64,000 nucleotides of DNA. Source: Galerina marginata (taxonomy: Eukaryota > Basidiomycota > Agaricomycetes > Agaricales > Galerinaceae). Position 1 is the stretch's first letter; the number at the start of each line of letters is the position of its first letter. The stretch is taken from NCBI GenBank assembly GCA_023014335.1, contig JAECYW010000008.1, positions 1,798,001-1,862,000 on the forward strand, read 5' to 3'. The notes below the pieces were generated by a model. It saw nothing but the letters and a program-made list of their open reading frames with translations. It had not been told where the DNA came from and made no database searches. The translations under genes were made by a program, and so were the position numbers. Positions 34,472-47,379 of the stretch are shown here, one piece after another.

Positions 34472-34814
34472 TGGACATTGTTAAGAGGCTCCCCGAGCTG
34501 ACCGAGCATTGGATCCTTCGACTCCCCTTGCTCAGCCAGGCCGTCGGTTGCGCGACACCTATTGGGTGCGCATTCACTTTGACAACTCCCTTTCTCCCCT
34601 GGAGAAGGGTGATTGTATTTGTCGCAGCAGGGGTCCTTTACTCACAAGGCGCCAAAGTTAATCGCTTCAGGTGGCTTGTAGGCCGTGCTACCGTGCCTGA
34701 TGCGGAGCTGTCGGCTGTCGTCTGTGCCCTCAAGCTCGCCACCCAGCGGGCTTGTGAGCACATTGCAATTTTCATGGACTCAATCGCAGCTGCAAAGCAA
34801 GCCCTTGACCCTTC
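34472..34814 (+). pseudogene. LINE L2 ORF2: RNase H part
   Basis: Continues L2 from 24702 (MDIVKRLPELTEHWILRLPL). It holds an RNase H-like segment: DAELSAVVCALKLATQ with the conserved Glu, and IFMDSIAAAKQALDPS with the Asp. It is cut after DPS by the copia LTR. The frame resumes at 48037 (PSNALLQA) for a few codons only. Confidence 0.65.
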
Positions 34815-35001
34815 ACTAGCTAAGCCTTTATATATGAAAATGAGCAATATACCCAAATGGGGAAAGAAGTGATAAGAATCTGATAAAGATCAAATGAAGA
34901 ACTACATAAATGAAGTATGTTCTGATAAGGATCTAATCTAATCAGATAAGATAAGATCAAAAGAATAGAATGTTATGGAGAGTGGGAAAGCAGCTTTAAC
35001 A
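34815..35001 (-). repeat. Copia 3' LTR (187 bases)
   Basis: Identical by eye to 47845-48031. On the minus strand it starts TGTTAAAGCTGC. It is preceded by a G-rich polypurine tract (AGGGGGGTG, 35002-35010 complement). Flanking pentamers are CCTTC here and CTTTC at the other LTR, a 5-base duplication with one mismatch. Confidence 0.9.
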
Positions 35002-35046
35002 CACCCCCCTGATCTGGACAGTCTCCAGAACACAAGAAATATTGGC

Positions 35047-35289
35047 CTAAGGCCTAAGACCCATTCGTTCTCTGCAAAATGCAACTTTGGAAGGTGAAAG
35101 GGGTTTGGTAAGAAGATCTGCCACTTGTTCATCAGTTGAGATGAAGGATGGTGAAATAAGTCCAACAGCGACAGCGTCCCTGAGCCAGTAAAACCGCAAG
35201 TCCAAGTGTTTCATACGCCCATGGTGTTCAGGATTCTTGGAAACACTGAGAGCACCCTGGTTGTCAACATGCATAATAGAAGGCTGGGT
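35047..35289 (-). pseudogene. Copia polyprotein C-terminus (RNase H end)
   Basis: Encodes MHVDNQGALSVSKNPEHHG and the typical copia end TDEQVADLLTKPLSPSK, with a stop at 35047-35049. The upstream partner GHTVT is at 44725 on the opposite strand. Joining 44725 to 35289 gives an uninterrupted frame, showing that an inversion separated them. Confidence 0.85.
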
Positions 35290-36551
35290 TACAAGTTCTT
35301 ACGTAGTAAAAGAACTTGTTTTCTACACTTGATAGCAGAAGGAAATGGTTTCTAACGCAATGGTTGGAAATTCTCCCACTGCTATAGTGACCCTGCATGG
35401 TTTCTGTATCTCAGCCATTACCGGGCCAATTTTTATGATCTTGGTATCAAAAAAATCGTAAAAATCAGGGCTTTCATGTGGCATGTGTATCCAGGGTTGA
35501 TTAGGTCATGTGACCTGTTCACACGACCCAAACAGCGCAAATTTATGTAAATTTACACTTAAAATGAATTTCAGTGAGCTAGATAGGCTAAAATGTGTTG
35601 CCCAGACCAATCTAAAATAATGTACAAATATTTACATATGTTTTGCAATGATGTCATGGTGTCAAATCTGGCAAACAGCCAGCTCAACTTGGTGAAAATC
35701 CGAAAATTGGTGTTAAACTGACTGGACAACCCATAAAAGGCACACCAAACATTGAAAAACATGACCAAATAACATGAAAATAATGTTTTAGAAGCTTACA
35801 TAATCAAACTCACAGCAGGACTTTGTGCAAATCGCTTGAAATCAGTTAAGGCACCAAGTTAGACCAAAATATTCTGAGGGATATGTCATGTGATATGTGT
35901 GCACAGACCATCTCTTAGGTAAAAAAAACATCATTAGTATTTTTATTTTATTTTAATGCCTTTAAAATCTCTTAAAATGGCTTATTTACTGTGTATTTCA
36001 AACAATATTCCGCATTTGGTAAGTCACATGAAAATGTGACAATACATATGTGACACCATTTTATAGCCCTGATTTTTCTGATAATTACACACTTTATTTC
36101 AAGGCAATCCGATAAAAACTAAGCGACGTATGAATTAATCTTGTTACAAGTTCTTACGTAGTAAAAGAACTTGTTTTCTACACTTGATAGCAGAAGGAAA
36201 TGGTTTCTAACGCAATGGTTGGAAATTCTCCCACTGCTATAGTGACCCTGCATGGTTTCTGTATCTCAGCCATTACCAGGCCAATTTTTATGATCTTGGT
36301 ATCAAAAAAATCGTAAAAATCAGGGCCTTCCTGGTCACGTGACCAGGCCGTTTTAGGCTTGTTAGATCCGCCTCATTTTTCTGCTTTTTTTGAGTATAAG
36401 ATCATCCCAATCGGTTCAGATTTGAGCGTACTACATATTATTTACATATTTAATATGTATTTATTTAATAACAGTGTAAGTCTTCAGGCACTGCCTCACC
36501 CCAAAGTAAGAACTTGTTTTTGCCATGCGCAGCAATGGCCTCTGACCAAGT
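35290..36551 (-). mobile_element. Family A element in copia (1262 bases), inversion breakpoint 1
   Basis: R-end at 35290 with the CTACACTTGATAGCAG hairpin, an internal R-end near 36145 and the L-end at 36551. Its two flanks belong to different copia sites: RNase H on the left, gag on the right. Confidence 0.85.
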
Positions 36552-37219
36552 CTCCTTCTGGACAAACTTGACAAGGCCACAATTCATCAGGCCTTTGTCA
36601 CTGAGGAGACTCAGTGTCGTCGTCGTGCTTCTGAAATGCCTGCAGTTGGTTCTGCACTCAAAGCGTCATCTTCTTCACTCTCTAAGCTTATTGAGCTTCT
36701 TTGCACATTCTGTGGTATGACCAATCACACCATGGAAAACTGTCATGCATTTGCAAGGGCTCAAAAGGCAGCAAAGGAGAATGTAGAAAATTGTCGCAAA
36801 GGCAACAAGAACAAGGCTAATAAGGCCCAGGACACCAATAGTGAGAAGAGCAACCAAGCCAAAGATGCTGTTGTTGAATCTGCTGGAAATGCAAGTGTTC
36901 TTTCTACTTTTGATCCTTCTGATCCTACCTCCCCTTTGGTCAATGATGCTGACCATGATTGGAATGCAGACACAGGGGCCACTTCTAATATGACCCCTCA
37001 TTGTCACTGGCTTCGCAATTATAAGCCCCTCCGTATTCCAATCAAGTTGGCAGATGCCACCATTATTTATTCTGAAGGGGTGGGCACTGTGGTTTTCAAC
37101 CCAGTTGCAAAAGGAAAGAAATTAAGATCAGTGGAATTTACCAGAGTCTTGCATGTACCACTACTCCGAAACAATTTACTTGCTTGTTTATATTTAACCA
37201 AACACAAAGGGATTAAAAT
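36552..37219 (+). pseudogene. Copia gag C-terminus and protease
   Basis: LLDKLDKATIHQAF continues the gag started at 47379-46843 on the other strand. A CCHC zinc knuckle follows (CTFCGMTNHTMENC), then the aspartic protease signature DTGATSNMTPH and the usual VLHVPLLRNNLL. It ends at GIKI, where a B element enters. Excision continues in frame as HIDSTT at 40193. Confidence 0.85.
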
Positions 37220-40192
37220 TACGAGTTCTTACGTAGTAAAAGAACTCGTTTTCCACACTTGATAGCAGAAGCAAATGATTCCTAACGCGAACGATGGAAA
37301 TTCTCCCACTGCTTCATTTTTTGTGACTGACCCTGAATTAAAAGTCTACAAATTTTGTAATAGTGGGAATTTTTTTTGACAGTGAGAATGGTTGTGTGAT
37401 GCGCGTTGCTATGGGCTATTTTTAGCTTTTGTGTCTCAAAACCTAAGTTAGGGTTAGATCTTTTGTGCAGCGCTACTGACCACTATGGCTAGTGTTCTTT
37501 TACAAAGCAAATATAAGTTCTAAACTAACTACTATAGACTGCTTGGAATTCTCTAGTCTACCAAAACACTAGAAAAGCACACTAAAACCCCTATTCTAGC
37601 CTATAAACAATCAACTAATATGCTCTACTAGGAAAAGAAGATATTTACCTGTAAAAGTACTCAAAACTTAGGTTTCTCTGCTAAATTCTGCCTATAACTA
37701 CATAAAAGACACAATAAAGACAACAAACCATGTAAAAGACCACAAAAAGCGCCAGCAAGGCACTGGTATAGCCTAGAACTAAGGTAAAAGAAACCTAGAG
37801 AAAGAGGAACAACAGTTAGTAGGATACTTTGACCAGCATACCATGGTAGTCCTCTCAAGAGAGGTACACTATCATCCTATCCGGAATGACTGGCATGCTG
37901 GTAAAGAAGAAAGAAAGAAGCGATGAGCTGGCAGTTTATGACAGTGTGAAATGTGTCATGTGATTTTGTTTTTTTAGGGTTAAGGTTCCAATGTGGCTGT
38001 GAGAGCTCCGTCGCGACGGAGGCCTCACAGCCACCAAATAACACCTAAGGTTAGGTTTATTTTGTATTTTAGCGATATCTCACTGATTTTTTGATCAAAT
38101 CCAATGATTCTAACACCAATAAAAGAAAAAAAATCAGATGGTTTCATATCAACAGACAGAAAGTTGAAAAAAAATTCATCAAATTAGATGAAATCATTTC
38201 CCACAAGCCTCAAATATGATAAAAGTGGCTCAGATTGCAGAAATCACATGAAAGGAAAGTCAAATCACTCAAAAAATGCACTTTTAATGTTATTGAACCC
38301 AGAGATCAATATTTATAGGTGTATGACCATCCACCAAAGTCTTTAACTTTCTTAAATTACCAAATTTCTTTAATTTAAACGATTAGAATACCAAAATCTC
38401 CAAATTTTGCAATTTTGCAGTCATGTGACCTTTGTGCACAGACCACCATTCTAAAGCCCTGAATTTTCTGCTTTTTATACATTTTATTTTAAAGAAATCC
38501 ATGGATAATTCAGCTCAATAGAGTGCATAACATAAGTTGTAATGATTTGATTGTGGCTATGCAGAATACTTTGTGGCTGTGCATAATTTCATTTGAAAGG
38601 CCTGAATTTTACAAATTTTTTGACATTATTTTTGTGAGAATTGACCCAGTAATGACTGAGATACACTGAAAACAATATTTTGGTGTGGCTGTGAGACCTC
38701 CGTCGCGAAGGAGGTCTCACAGCCACATTGGAACCCTAACCATAAAAAACAAATCACCAATTTACATTTAAAACATCAATTACTGGGTCAATTCTCAAAA
38801 AATTAATGTCAAAAAATTTGTAAAATTCAGGCCTTTCAAATGGCATTATGCACAGCCACGAAGTATTCTGCACAGCCACACCAAATTATTACTTTTAGTG
38901 TATTTTATTCATTACTCAGTCAATTCTTGTAAAAATGATATTAGAAAAATTGTAAAATTCAAGCCTTATAAATGTAGTACTTTTCTGATTACAAATATAT
39001 TAATATCATGTGACCAGGTAATTTCTTTATTGAGAAATAGCTTTTGGACACAAGTCTCCAAATCAGTAATCAGGCTGTAATATGCTCAAATCTGATTCAA
39101 ATTGCACAAATTTAATATTAAAAAAACCAGAATATTCAGGGTAATTAATTAGCTGGATAACTGTTTGCAAATATTTGGCTTTGCTTGTTTTATTCAAGAA
39201 ATAAGAATTTTGCATACATGAGTGGGAAAGTTCTGGAATGAGAAAAAAATCTGTAAAATAAAAGATATTTTTTGGGGTCCAAATATATTATACTATGTTA
39301 TCTGGCAACTTTCTTGTTCAGAAAATGAGAAAGATAGGAGTATAAATATATTATACCATCACAGCTTTCTGAATGCTGGTCAAAATATTGTGAATTTTAT
39401 ATCATAAAATTGGGAAAATTCTTGATGATCCACTGCTTATATTTATACTGACAAATATTTACAAATATTTGCAACATTCCCAAAATACTTTGATTTAATA
39501 TTCAAATTATTCATTTTGTTGTATTGTAAACGCTGAGCTATGATTACAATTTCTTTGGGTCTTTAAATATTTCTTAATGTTTTTAATCTACAAATTATCT
39601 TTAATAATGGGGTAGTTGATACCAAAAAGCCTATAAAGCCAACATTGATTTTTTTTTATATATTTAGCTTACTTTGAGCCAAACTGATAGTCCTGAATAG
39701 CATGTATATTTGACATGATACTCTTCTCACAATATTATATGACTATTGAGTGGCTAAAATGAGTATACTGTCCGATTTCATTCAATTTGTACAAAGGGTA
39801 GACCTGTGACCTGACTGTCTAAAATTTTGGTTTTGTACACCTTCTAAATTAAGGAGGACTCTGAAGTTTTGGCGCTTATTTTGGACCCTATATTCCCTTA
39901 TTTGGGTTGATTTTTGGCCAGAGGTTTGGGACAAAAGCCTTGGGACATGGGACAGGTGTGACATTTAGGACAAATCTGAGGTCCCTGTGATGCAGGACAT
40001 CCAAATTGAAGGAAATTGGACAGTATTGGGATATATTTATTAAATCAGTAACTAATTTTATCAATAAGCGCCAATCTACTGTATGATAAATTAGTCTGGC
40101 CCATTGATTATGTAAACTTATTGAAAAAAGAAAAAAGAAAATGATATAAAGAACTCGTATTTGCCATGCGCAGCAATGGCTGCTTCACAAGT
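37220..40192 (-). mobile_element. Family B element B7 in copia (2973 bases)
   Basis: R-end TACGAGTTCTTACGTAG at 37220; L-end GCAATGGCTGCTTCACAAGT at 40192. Flanks AAAAT|TCACATTG rejoin the copia frame without duplication or loss. No gene inside. Two hairpins with GTGGCTGTG outer stems lie at 37993-38034 (TCGCGA core) and 38684-38727 (TCGCGA core, one arm altered). A segment near 38605-38670 resembles the R-module of family A. Confidence 0.9.
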
Positions 40193-42067
40193 TCACATTG
40201 ATTCAACCACAATGCAATTTTCCCTAAACAAGCAACTTTTGTTCACTGCCTCCATTGATGCCAACAATGTTGCTCTCTTGGACGGTTTTACAGAACCTAT
40301 TTCGGAGTTTGCCAACGTAGCAGCTAAATCCACTCTTCCTCTTGATCTTAATCTCTGGCATCGCAGACTTGCACATCACAGCTATGCTGATGTTCAGAAG
40401 ATGATTCAAAAGGAGATGGTTACTGGACTTGTGTTGAACTCCAAGCAAAAGCCAGATCCTATCTGTGAACCATGCCTTGCAGGCAAAATGCGTTCAAACC
40501 CCTTTCCCACATCTCCCAGCAAATCCGCAATGCCTTTAGAGTTGATTCACTCTGATCTTCATGGTCCTCTTCCTGTGCGAACTCCTGAAGGTTATCGTTA
40601 CTGGATAACCTTCATTGATGACTGCACTAGCCTTTGGGCTGTAATGCGTCTCAAACAGAAGAGTGATGCATTTGAAGCATTCAAGACATTCAAAGCATGG
40701 GCTGAGAACATGTTGAATGCTAAGATCAAGGCTCTGCAGGATGATAAAGCTGGAGAGTACATGTCTGCTGCCTTCATTAAATTCACTGAACAATGTGGCA
40801 TTGTGCGTCGTCATACTACACGCAACCGCCCTCAGATGAATGGAGTTGCAGAACGTGCCAACCGCACCATGGCAGATGATATCACTGCTATGCTCACTGA
40901 AAGTCGCATGCCAGCCTCATTTTGGGTTAAATGCCATTGAAGCATATGTGCATGTCAAAAACAGGATTCCTACTGCTCCATTGCCAGATAAAACACCTTA
41001 TGAGGCATGGTTCAAGAAGAAACCTGATGTGAGCCATTTGCGGGTTTGGGGGTGCACTGCTTATGTGTACATACAGAGGGATAAGCGAAAATCACTTCAG
41101 TCACATATGGAGAAATGTGTATTTGTTGGTTACCCTTCCGGGTATAAAGGTTGGGAATTCTACAATCCCACCACCAAGAAGTACATCATCTCTGAACGTG
41201 CTGAATTTGATGAACGCCATTTTCCTGGCTTGTCTAAAACTGGACCAATGCCACAAATTGACCTTCAGCCTCCACATTCTCATTCTTCAGAGGATGATTC
41301 TGTTGCACCTTTGCCCAATTTTGGGGGGGATGAAAATCCAACTACACCTCAAATTCACCCTCCTGCACCACCTGCACCACCAATTCCTGATCCTGCTCCT
41401 GTTGCACCTGCACCACCTGCACCACCTGCACCACCTGCACCTCCTGCACAACCACCAGTTGCTGGTCCTTCTCGTCGTAATCGCAAGAAGGATCCACCAC
41501 CTGCACCAACTCGTCGTTCAGACCGCGTCTCTGTCCCTCCTAAGCCTTATTGGCTAAACCCAACACCTCAGCAACCTCCACAACCTCCACAACCTGCTGT
41601 TGTCGAGGAAGTAGAGGAAGAAGAGGATGAGGTAGAGGCTGACGAACTGAACATTGTTGATGGTGATGATGGACTGGAATATGCTCACTTAGCATCTGGT
41701 GCTGAGCCACGCACATACAAACAGGCAATGAAAGGTGATGATGCACAATATTGGGAAGAGGCTACTGTCACAGAGTACAACACTCTGATGCAGAACAAAA
41801 CCTGGGAAATAGTTGAACTCCCATCTGGTCAAAAGGCAATTGGTTCTGGTTGGGTCTTTAGAGTCAAGCGTAATGCAGATGGTACTATAGAGCGCTACAA
41901 AGCCCGAATCGTTGCCAAAGGATACAGTCAACGTCCTGGCATTGATTTCAATGAGGTTTTTGCTCCTACATTCCGTCCTGCCACTTTGCGCTTGATTATT
42001 GCTCTGGCTGCAATTGGTGACATGGAACTTCGTTCTGTTGACATTTCTGCTGCATTCACCCAAGGTG
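40193..42067 (+). pseudogene. Copia integrase and 5' reverse transcriptase, frameshifted
   Basis: Integrase zinc site WHRRLAHHS...CEPCLAGKM. The DDE core has TFIDDCTS, DDKAGEY and NGVAERANRTM in order. A frameshift near 40925 (after MPASFW) moves the frame; the downstream frame LNAIEAYVHVKNRIP continues integrase. Then comes a Pro-rich linker with PAPPAP repeats, and the start of reverse transcriptase (GWVFRVKRNADGTIERYKAR, SVDISAAFTQGDL with the first catalytic Asp). It is cut by an A element at 42068. Confidence 0.85.
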
Positions 42068-43387
42068 ACTTGGTCAGAGGCCATTGCTGCGCATGGCAAA
42101 AACAAGTTCTTACTTTGGGGTGAGGCAGTGTCTGAAGACTTACACTGTTATTAAACAAATACATATTAAATACGTAAATAACATGTAGTCCGCTCAAATC
42201 TGAACCAATTGGGATGATCTTATACTCAAAAAAAGCAGAAAAATAAGGCGAATCTAACAAGCCTAAAACGGCCTGGTCACGTGACCAGGAAGGCCGTGAT
42301 TTTTAGCCTCATGAAAGCCCTGATTTTTACGATTTTTTTGATACCAAGATCATAAAAATTGGCCCAGTAATGGCTGAGATACAGAAACCATGCAGGGTCA
42401 CTATAGCAGTGGGAGAATTTCCAACCATTGCGTTAGAAACCATTTCTGCCTGCTATGCAGGCCGGAAAACAAGTTCTTTTACTACGTAAGAACTTGTAAC
42501 AAGATTAATTAATTGACTACAATAAGAACTTGTAACAAGATTAATTCTTACGTCACTTAGCTTTTATCGGATTGCCTTGAAACAAAGTGTGTAATTATCA
42601 GAAAAATCAGGGCTAAAAGATGGTGTCACATACGTATTGTCACACCTTTATGTGACTTACCAAATGCGGAATATTGTTGAAAACACAGTAAATAAGCTAT
42701 ATTGAGAGATTTTAAAGGCATTAAAATAAAATAAAAATACTGATAATGTTTTTTTTACCTAAGAGATGGTCTGTGCACACATATCACATGATATATCCCT
42801 GAGAATATTTTGGTCCAAGTTGGTGCATTACCAAATCCAAGGCAATTGCACAAAGTCCTGCTGTGAGTTTGATTATGTAAGCTTCTAGAACATTATTTTC
42901 ATGTTATTTGGTCATGTTTTGCAATGTTTGGTGTGCCTTTTATGGGTTATCCAGTCAGTTTAACACCAATTTTCGGATTTTCACCAAGTTGAGCTGACTG
43001 TTTGCCTGATTTGGACACCATGACATCATTGCAAAACATATGTAAATATTTGTACATTATTCTATATTGGTCTGGGCGACACATTTTAGCATATCTAGCT
43101 CATTCAAATCTGTTTTAAGCATAAATTCACACAAATTTGCGCTTTTTGGGTCGTGTGAACAAGTCACATGACCTAATCAACCCTGGATACACATGCCTCA
43201 TGAAAGCCCTGATTTTTACGATTTTTTTGATACCAAGATCATAGAAATTGGCCCAGTAATGGCTGAGATACAGAAACCATGCAGGGTCACTATAGCAGTG
43301 GGAGAATTTCCAACCATTGCGTTAGAAACCATTTCTGCCTGCTATGCAGGCCGGAAAACAAGTTCTTTTACTACGTAAGAACTTGTA
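42068..43387 (+). mobile_element. Family A element in copia RT (1320 bases)
   Basis: L-end at 42068, internal R-end near 42498 and final R-end at 43387. The flanks AAGGTG|ACCTTG restore the frame QGD-LEEDIY. Nearly identical to A1 at 10306-11625, indicating recent movement of one source. Confidence 0.9.
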
Positions 43388-43956
43388 ACCTTGAGGAAGA
43401 CATCTACATGCTTCAACCTGAAGGATTCCACCAAGGTGGTCCTAATATGGTACTCAAGCTCTGCCGACCACTTTATGGGTTGAAACAAGCTGGACGTCAA
43501 TGGAACATCAAACTGCATAAGGCTCTCACTGAAATGGGTTATAAACGCATTGAATCTGACTGCTCTGTTTACATCTATTCAGATGGAGTTGTCAAGATCA
43601 TTGTTCCCATTTACATTGATGACATTACCTATGCATCCAAGTCCAATGCTGCTATTGACAAGGCTGTAAAGCAACTGGCTGCACATTTTACACTTCGTGA
43701 TTTGGGACCCACACAGTTTTTACTTGGTGTTGCAGTTGGCAGAGACCGTCAAACCAAGACTATCACACTCCATCAACGCCAGTACATTCTGGACATGTTG
43801 GAGAAGTATGGTATGTCTGACTGCCACCCTGTCCAAACACCAATGGCTACTGGAACTATATTGTCCAAAACCATGGGTCCTCAAAATGCTGAAGAGGTGG
43901 AACAAATGCGCAATGTCCCATACCTCAGTGCAGTTGGCTCTTTGCAGTACTTGGCT
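43388..43956 (+). pseudogene. Copia reverse transcriptase, middle part
   Basis: EEDIYMLQPEGF, CRPLYGLKQAGRQWN and the catalytic YIDDI at about 43610-43630 (commonly YVDDM in copia). It ends at LQYLAT, where the next A element lies; the frame continues as MTRPDIAY. Confidence 0.85.
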
Positions 43957-44341
43957 ACCTGTTCAGAGGCCATTGCTGCGCATGGCAAAAACAAGTTCTT
44001 ACTTTCAAGGTGAGTGCGACTATAAATAAGGATCAAATAAGTAAATAATGCATAGTCCGCTCAAATCTGAAGCTATTGGGATGATCTTATACTCAAAAAA
44101 AGCAGAAAAATGGCGCGGTTCTAGCAAGCCTAATTGCGCCTGGTCACGTGACCAGGAAGGCCCTGATTTTTACGAATTTTTTGATACCAATATCATCAAA
44201 ATTGGCCCAGTAATGGCTGAGATACAGAAACCATGCAGGGTCACAGTATGAGTGGGAGAATTTCGAACCATTGCGTTAGGAACCATTTCTGCCTGCTATG
44301 CAGGCCGGAAAACAAGTTCATTTACTACGTAAGAACTTGTA
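43957..44341 (+). mobile_element. Family A element in copia RT (short form, 385 bases)
   Basis: L-end ACCTGTTCAGAGG (variant) and R-end with a CATTTACTACG change in the palindrome loop. Flanks TTGGCT|ACAATG restore the frame exactly. Confidence 0.88.
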
Positions 44342-44725
44342 ACAATGACCCGCCCAGACATTGCTTATACTGTGGCCTATTTGGCACGCTTCAACTCCAA
44401 TCCTGGCCCTAAACACTGGGCTGCCGTCAAGCACCTATTCAGATATCTTAAGGGCACTCTTGAGTACAAGTTACAGTATTGTGGTGAACATGGTCAAGAA
44501 CCATTCATTACATTTACTGACTCTGCTCATGGTGATTCTGTTGATACTGGAAAGTCCACAAGTGGCTATGTTACCACTATGGCTGGTGGTTCAATTGGTT
44601 GGTCAAGCAAGCTCCAAGGCATTATTGCATTGTCTACAACAGAAGCTGAATATGTAGCTGCAGTAGAGGCTGGCAAGGAGATATGTTGGATGTGCAATAT
44701 TCTTCATGAATTTGGGCACACTGTC
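44342..44725 (+). pseudogene. Copia RNase H, upstream part
   Basis: TRPDIAYTVAYLARFNSNPG, then TDSAHGDSVDTGKSTSGY and STTEAEYVAAVEAGKE, the RNase H catalytic Asp and Glu regions. It ends GHTVT at 44725. The continuation QPSIMHVDNQ is at 35289 on the minus strand. Confidence 0.85.
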
Positions 44726-46842
44726 ACTTGGTCAGAGGCCATTGCTGCGCATGGCAAAAACAAGTTCTTACTTTGGGGTGAGGCAGTGCTTGAAGACTTA
44801 CACTGTTATTAAATAAATACATATTAAATATGTAAATAATATGTAGTACGCTCAAATCTGAACCGATTGGGATGATCTTATACTCAAAAAAAGCAGAAAA
44901 ATGAGGCGGATCTAACAAGCCTAAAACGGCCTGGTCACGTGACCAGGAAGGCCCTGATTTTTACGATTTTTTTGATACCAAGATCATAAAAATTGGCCTG
45001 GTAATGGCTGAGATACAGAAACCATGCAGGGTCACTATAGCAGTGGGAGAATTTCCAACCATTGCGTTAGAAACCATTTCCTTCTGCTATCAAGTGTAGA
45101 AAACAAGTTCTTTTACTACGTAAGAACTTGTAACAAGATTAATTCATACGTCGCTTAGTTTTTATCGGATTGCCTTGAAATAAAGTGTGTAATTATCAGA
45201 AAAATCAGGGCTATAAAATGGTGTCACATATGTATTGTCACATTTTCATGTGACTTACCAAATGCGGAATATTGTTTGAAATACACAGTAAATAAGCCAT
45301 TTTAAGAGATTTTAAAGGCATTAAAATAAAATAAAAATACTAATGATGTTTTTTTTACCTAAGAGATGGTCTGTGCACACATATCACATGACATATCCCT
45401 CAGAATATTTTGGTCTAACTTGGTGCCTTAACTGATTTCAAGCGATTTGCACAAAGTCCTGCTGTGAGTTTGATTATGTAAGCTTCTAAAACATTATTTT
45501 CATGTTATTTGGTCATGTTTTTCAATGTTTGGTGTGCCTTTTATGGGTTGTCCAGTCAGTTTAACACCAATTTTCGGATTTTCACCAAGTTGAGCTGGCT
45601 GTTTGCCAGATTTGACACCATGACATCATTGCAAAACATATGTAAATATTTGTACATTATTTTAGATTGGTCTGGGCAACACATTTTAGCCTATCTAGCT
45701 CACTGAAATTCATTTTAAGTGTAAATTTACATAAATTTGCGCTGTTTGGGTCGTGTGAACAGGTCACATGACCTAATCAACCCTGGATACACATGCCACA
45801 TGAAAGCCCTGATTTTTACGATTTTTTTGATACCAAGATCATAAAAATTGGCCTGGTAATGGCTGAGATACAGAAACCATGCAGGGTCACTATAGCAGTG
45901 GGAGAATTTCCAACCATTGCGTTAGAAACCATTTCCTTCTGCTATCAAGTGTAGAAAACAAGTTCTTTTACTACGTAAGAACTTGTAACAAGATTAATTC
46001 ATACGTCGCTTAGTTTTTATCGGATTGCCTTGAAATAAAGTGTGTAATTATCAGAAAAATCAGGGCTATAAAATGGTGTCACATATGTATTGTCACATTT
46101 TCATGTGACTTACCAAATGCGGAATATTGTTTGAAATACACAGTAAATAAGCCATTTTAAGAGATTTTAAAGGCATTAAAATAAAATAAAAATACTAATG
46201 ATGTTTTTTTTACCTAAGAGATGGTCTGTGCACACATATCACATGACATATCCCTCAGAATATTTTGGTCTAACTTGGTGCCTTAACTGATTTCAAGCGA
46301 TTTGCACAAAGTCCTGCTGTGAGTTTGATTATGTAAGCTTCTAAAACATTATTTTCATGTTATTTGGTCATGTTTTTCAATGTTTGGTGTGCCTTTTATG
46401 GGTTGTCCAGTCAGTTTAACACCAATTTTCGGATTTTCACCAAGTTGAGCTGGCTGTTTGCCAGATTTGACACCATGACATCATTGCAAAACATATGTAA
46501 ATATTTGTACATTATTTTAGATTGGTCTGGGCAACACATTTTAGCCTATCTAGCTCACTGAAATTCATTTTAAGTGTAAATTTACATAAATTTGCGCTGT
46601 TTGGGTCGTGTGAACAGGTCACATGACCTAATCAACCCTGGATACACATGCCACATGAAAGCCCTGATTTTTACGATTTTTTTGATACCAAGATCATAAA
46701 AATTGGCCCAGTAATGGCTGAGATACAGAAATCATGCAGGGTCACTATAGCAGTGGGAGAATTTCCAACCATTGCGTTAGAAACCATTTCCTTCTGCTAT
46801 CAAGTGTAGAAAACAAGTTCTTTTACTACGTAAGAACTTGTA
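44726..46842 (+). mobile_element. Family A element in copia (2117 bases), inversion breakpoint 2
   Basis: L-end at 44726 and R-ends near 45131, 45987 and 46842. Two successive 855-base units look identical by eye. The left flank is copia RNase H and the right flank is gag on the opposite strand. Confidence 0.88.
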
Positions 46843-47379
46843 AAGTGAAGAGGCAAAAGTGTTGTACTCTTCGGGGAGGGCTCTGATCAGAGACATGGAG
46901 CCAAGTTCTTCATCCAGTTTAGCAAGATCAAACTTGTCTGGACGAAGATCCTGAATGCGGCAGATAGCTTCATCAACTCTGTTGATCAAAGTTTGAAGAC
47001 TCTCCTCCTCCCCCTTTCTAATGGAAAATAGGTCGTCATAAGCGTTAAACCTGTTGCCAGGACGCTTCTGAAGGTGAACGGCTTTAAGGGCTTCCCACAT
47101 CTTGACCGGATCATCTGTAATTCCATTGAAGTGGATACGTTGATCTGGTTCCACCATCAAGTAGATTTGGCCGGAAGCCTTATCTGCTTTGTCCAACCAA
47201 GCATCAAGGGCAGTTGTCTCGGCATCAGTAGCAGTTGGCGAGGTAACTGTTGGTTTGGTCTTGGCACCAGTAACTATGCGCCAGACACCTTGAGCTTGTA
47301 GCCAGGCTTGCATTTCGCCAGCCCAGGTGTTATAGTTGGAAGTAGACAATTTGGTGAAATTGGGAGTGTTGGAAGTCAT
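46843..47379 (-). pseudogene. Copia gag, N-terminal part
   Basis: The start chosen is ATG at 47377-47379 (MTSNTPNFTKLSTSNYNTWA), because NYNTWAGEM is the usual beginning of copia gag. An upstream frame to 47505 is open but lies in the leader. It ends FASSL at 46843 and joins LLLDKLD at 36552 in frame. 47380-47844 is untranslated leader with a doubled CTGAAGTCCGGAGTGAGTAA. Confidence 0.8.
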
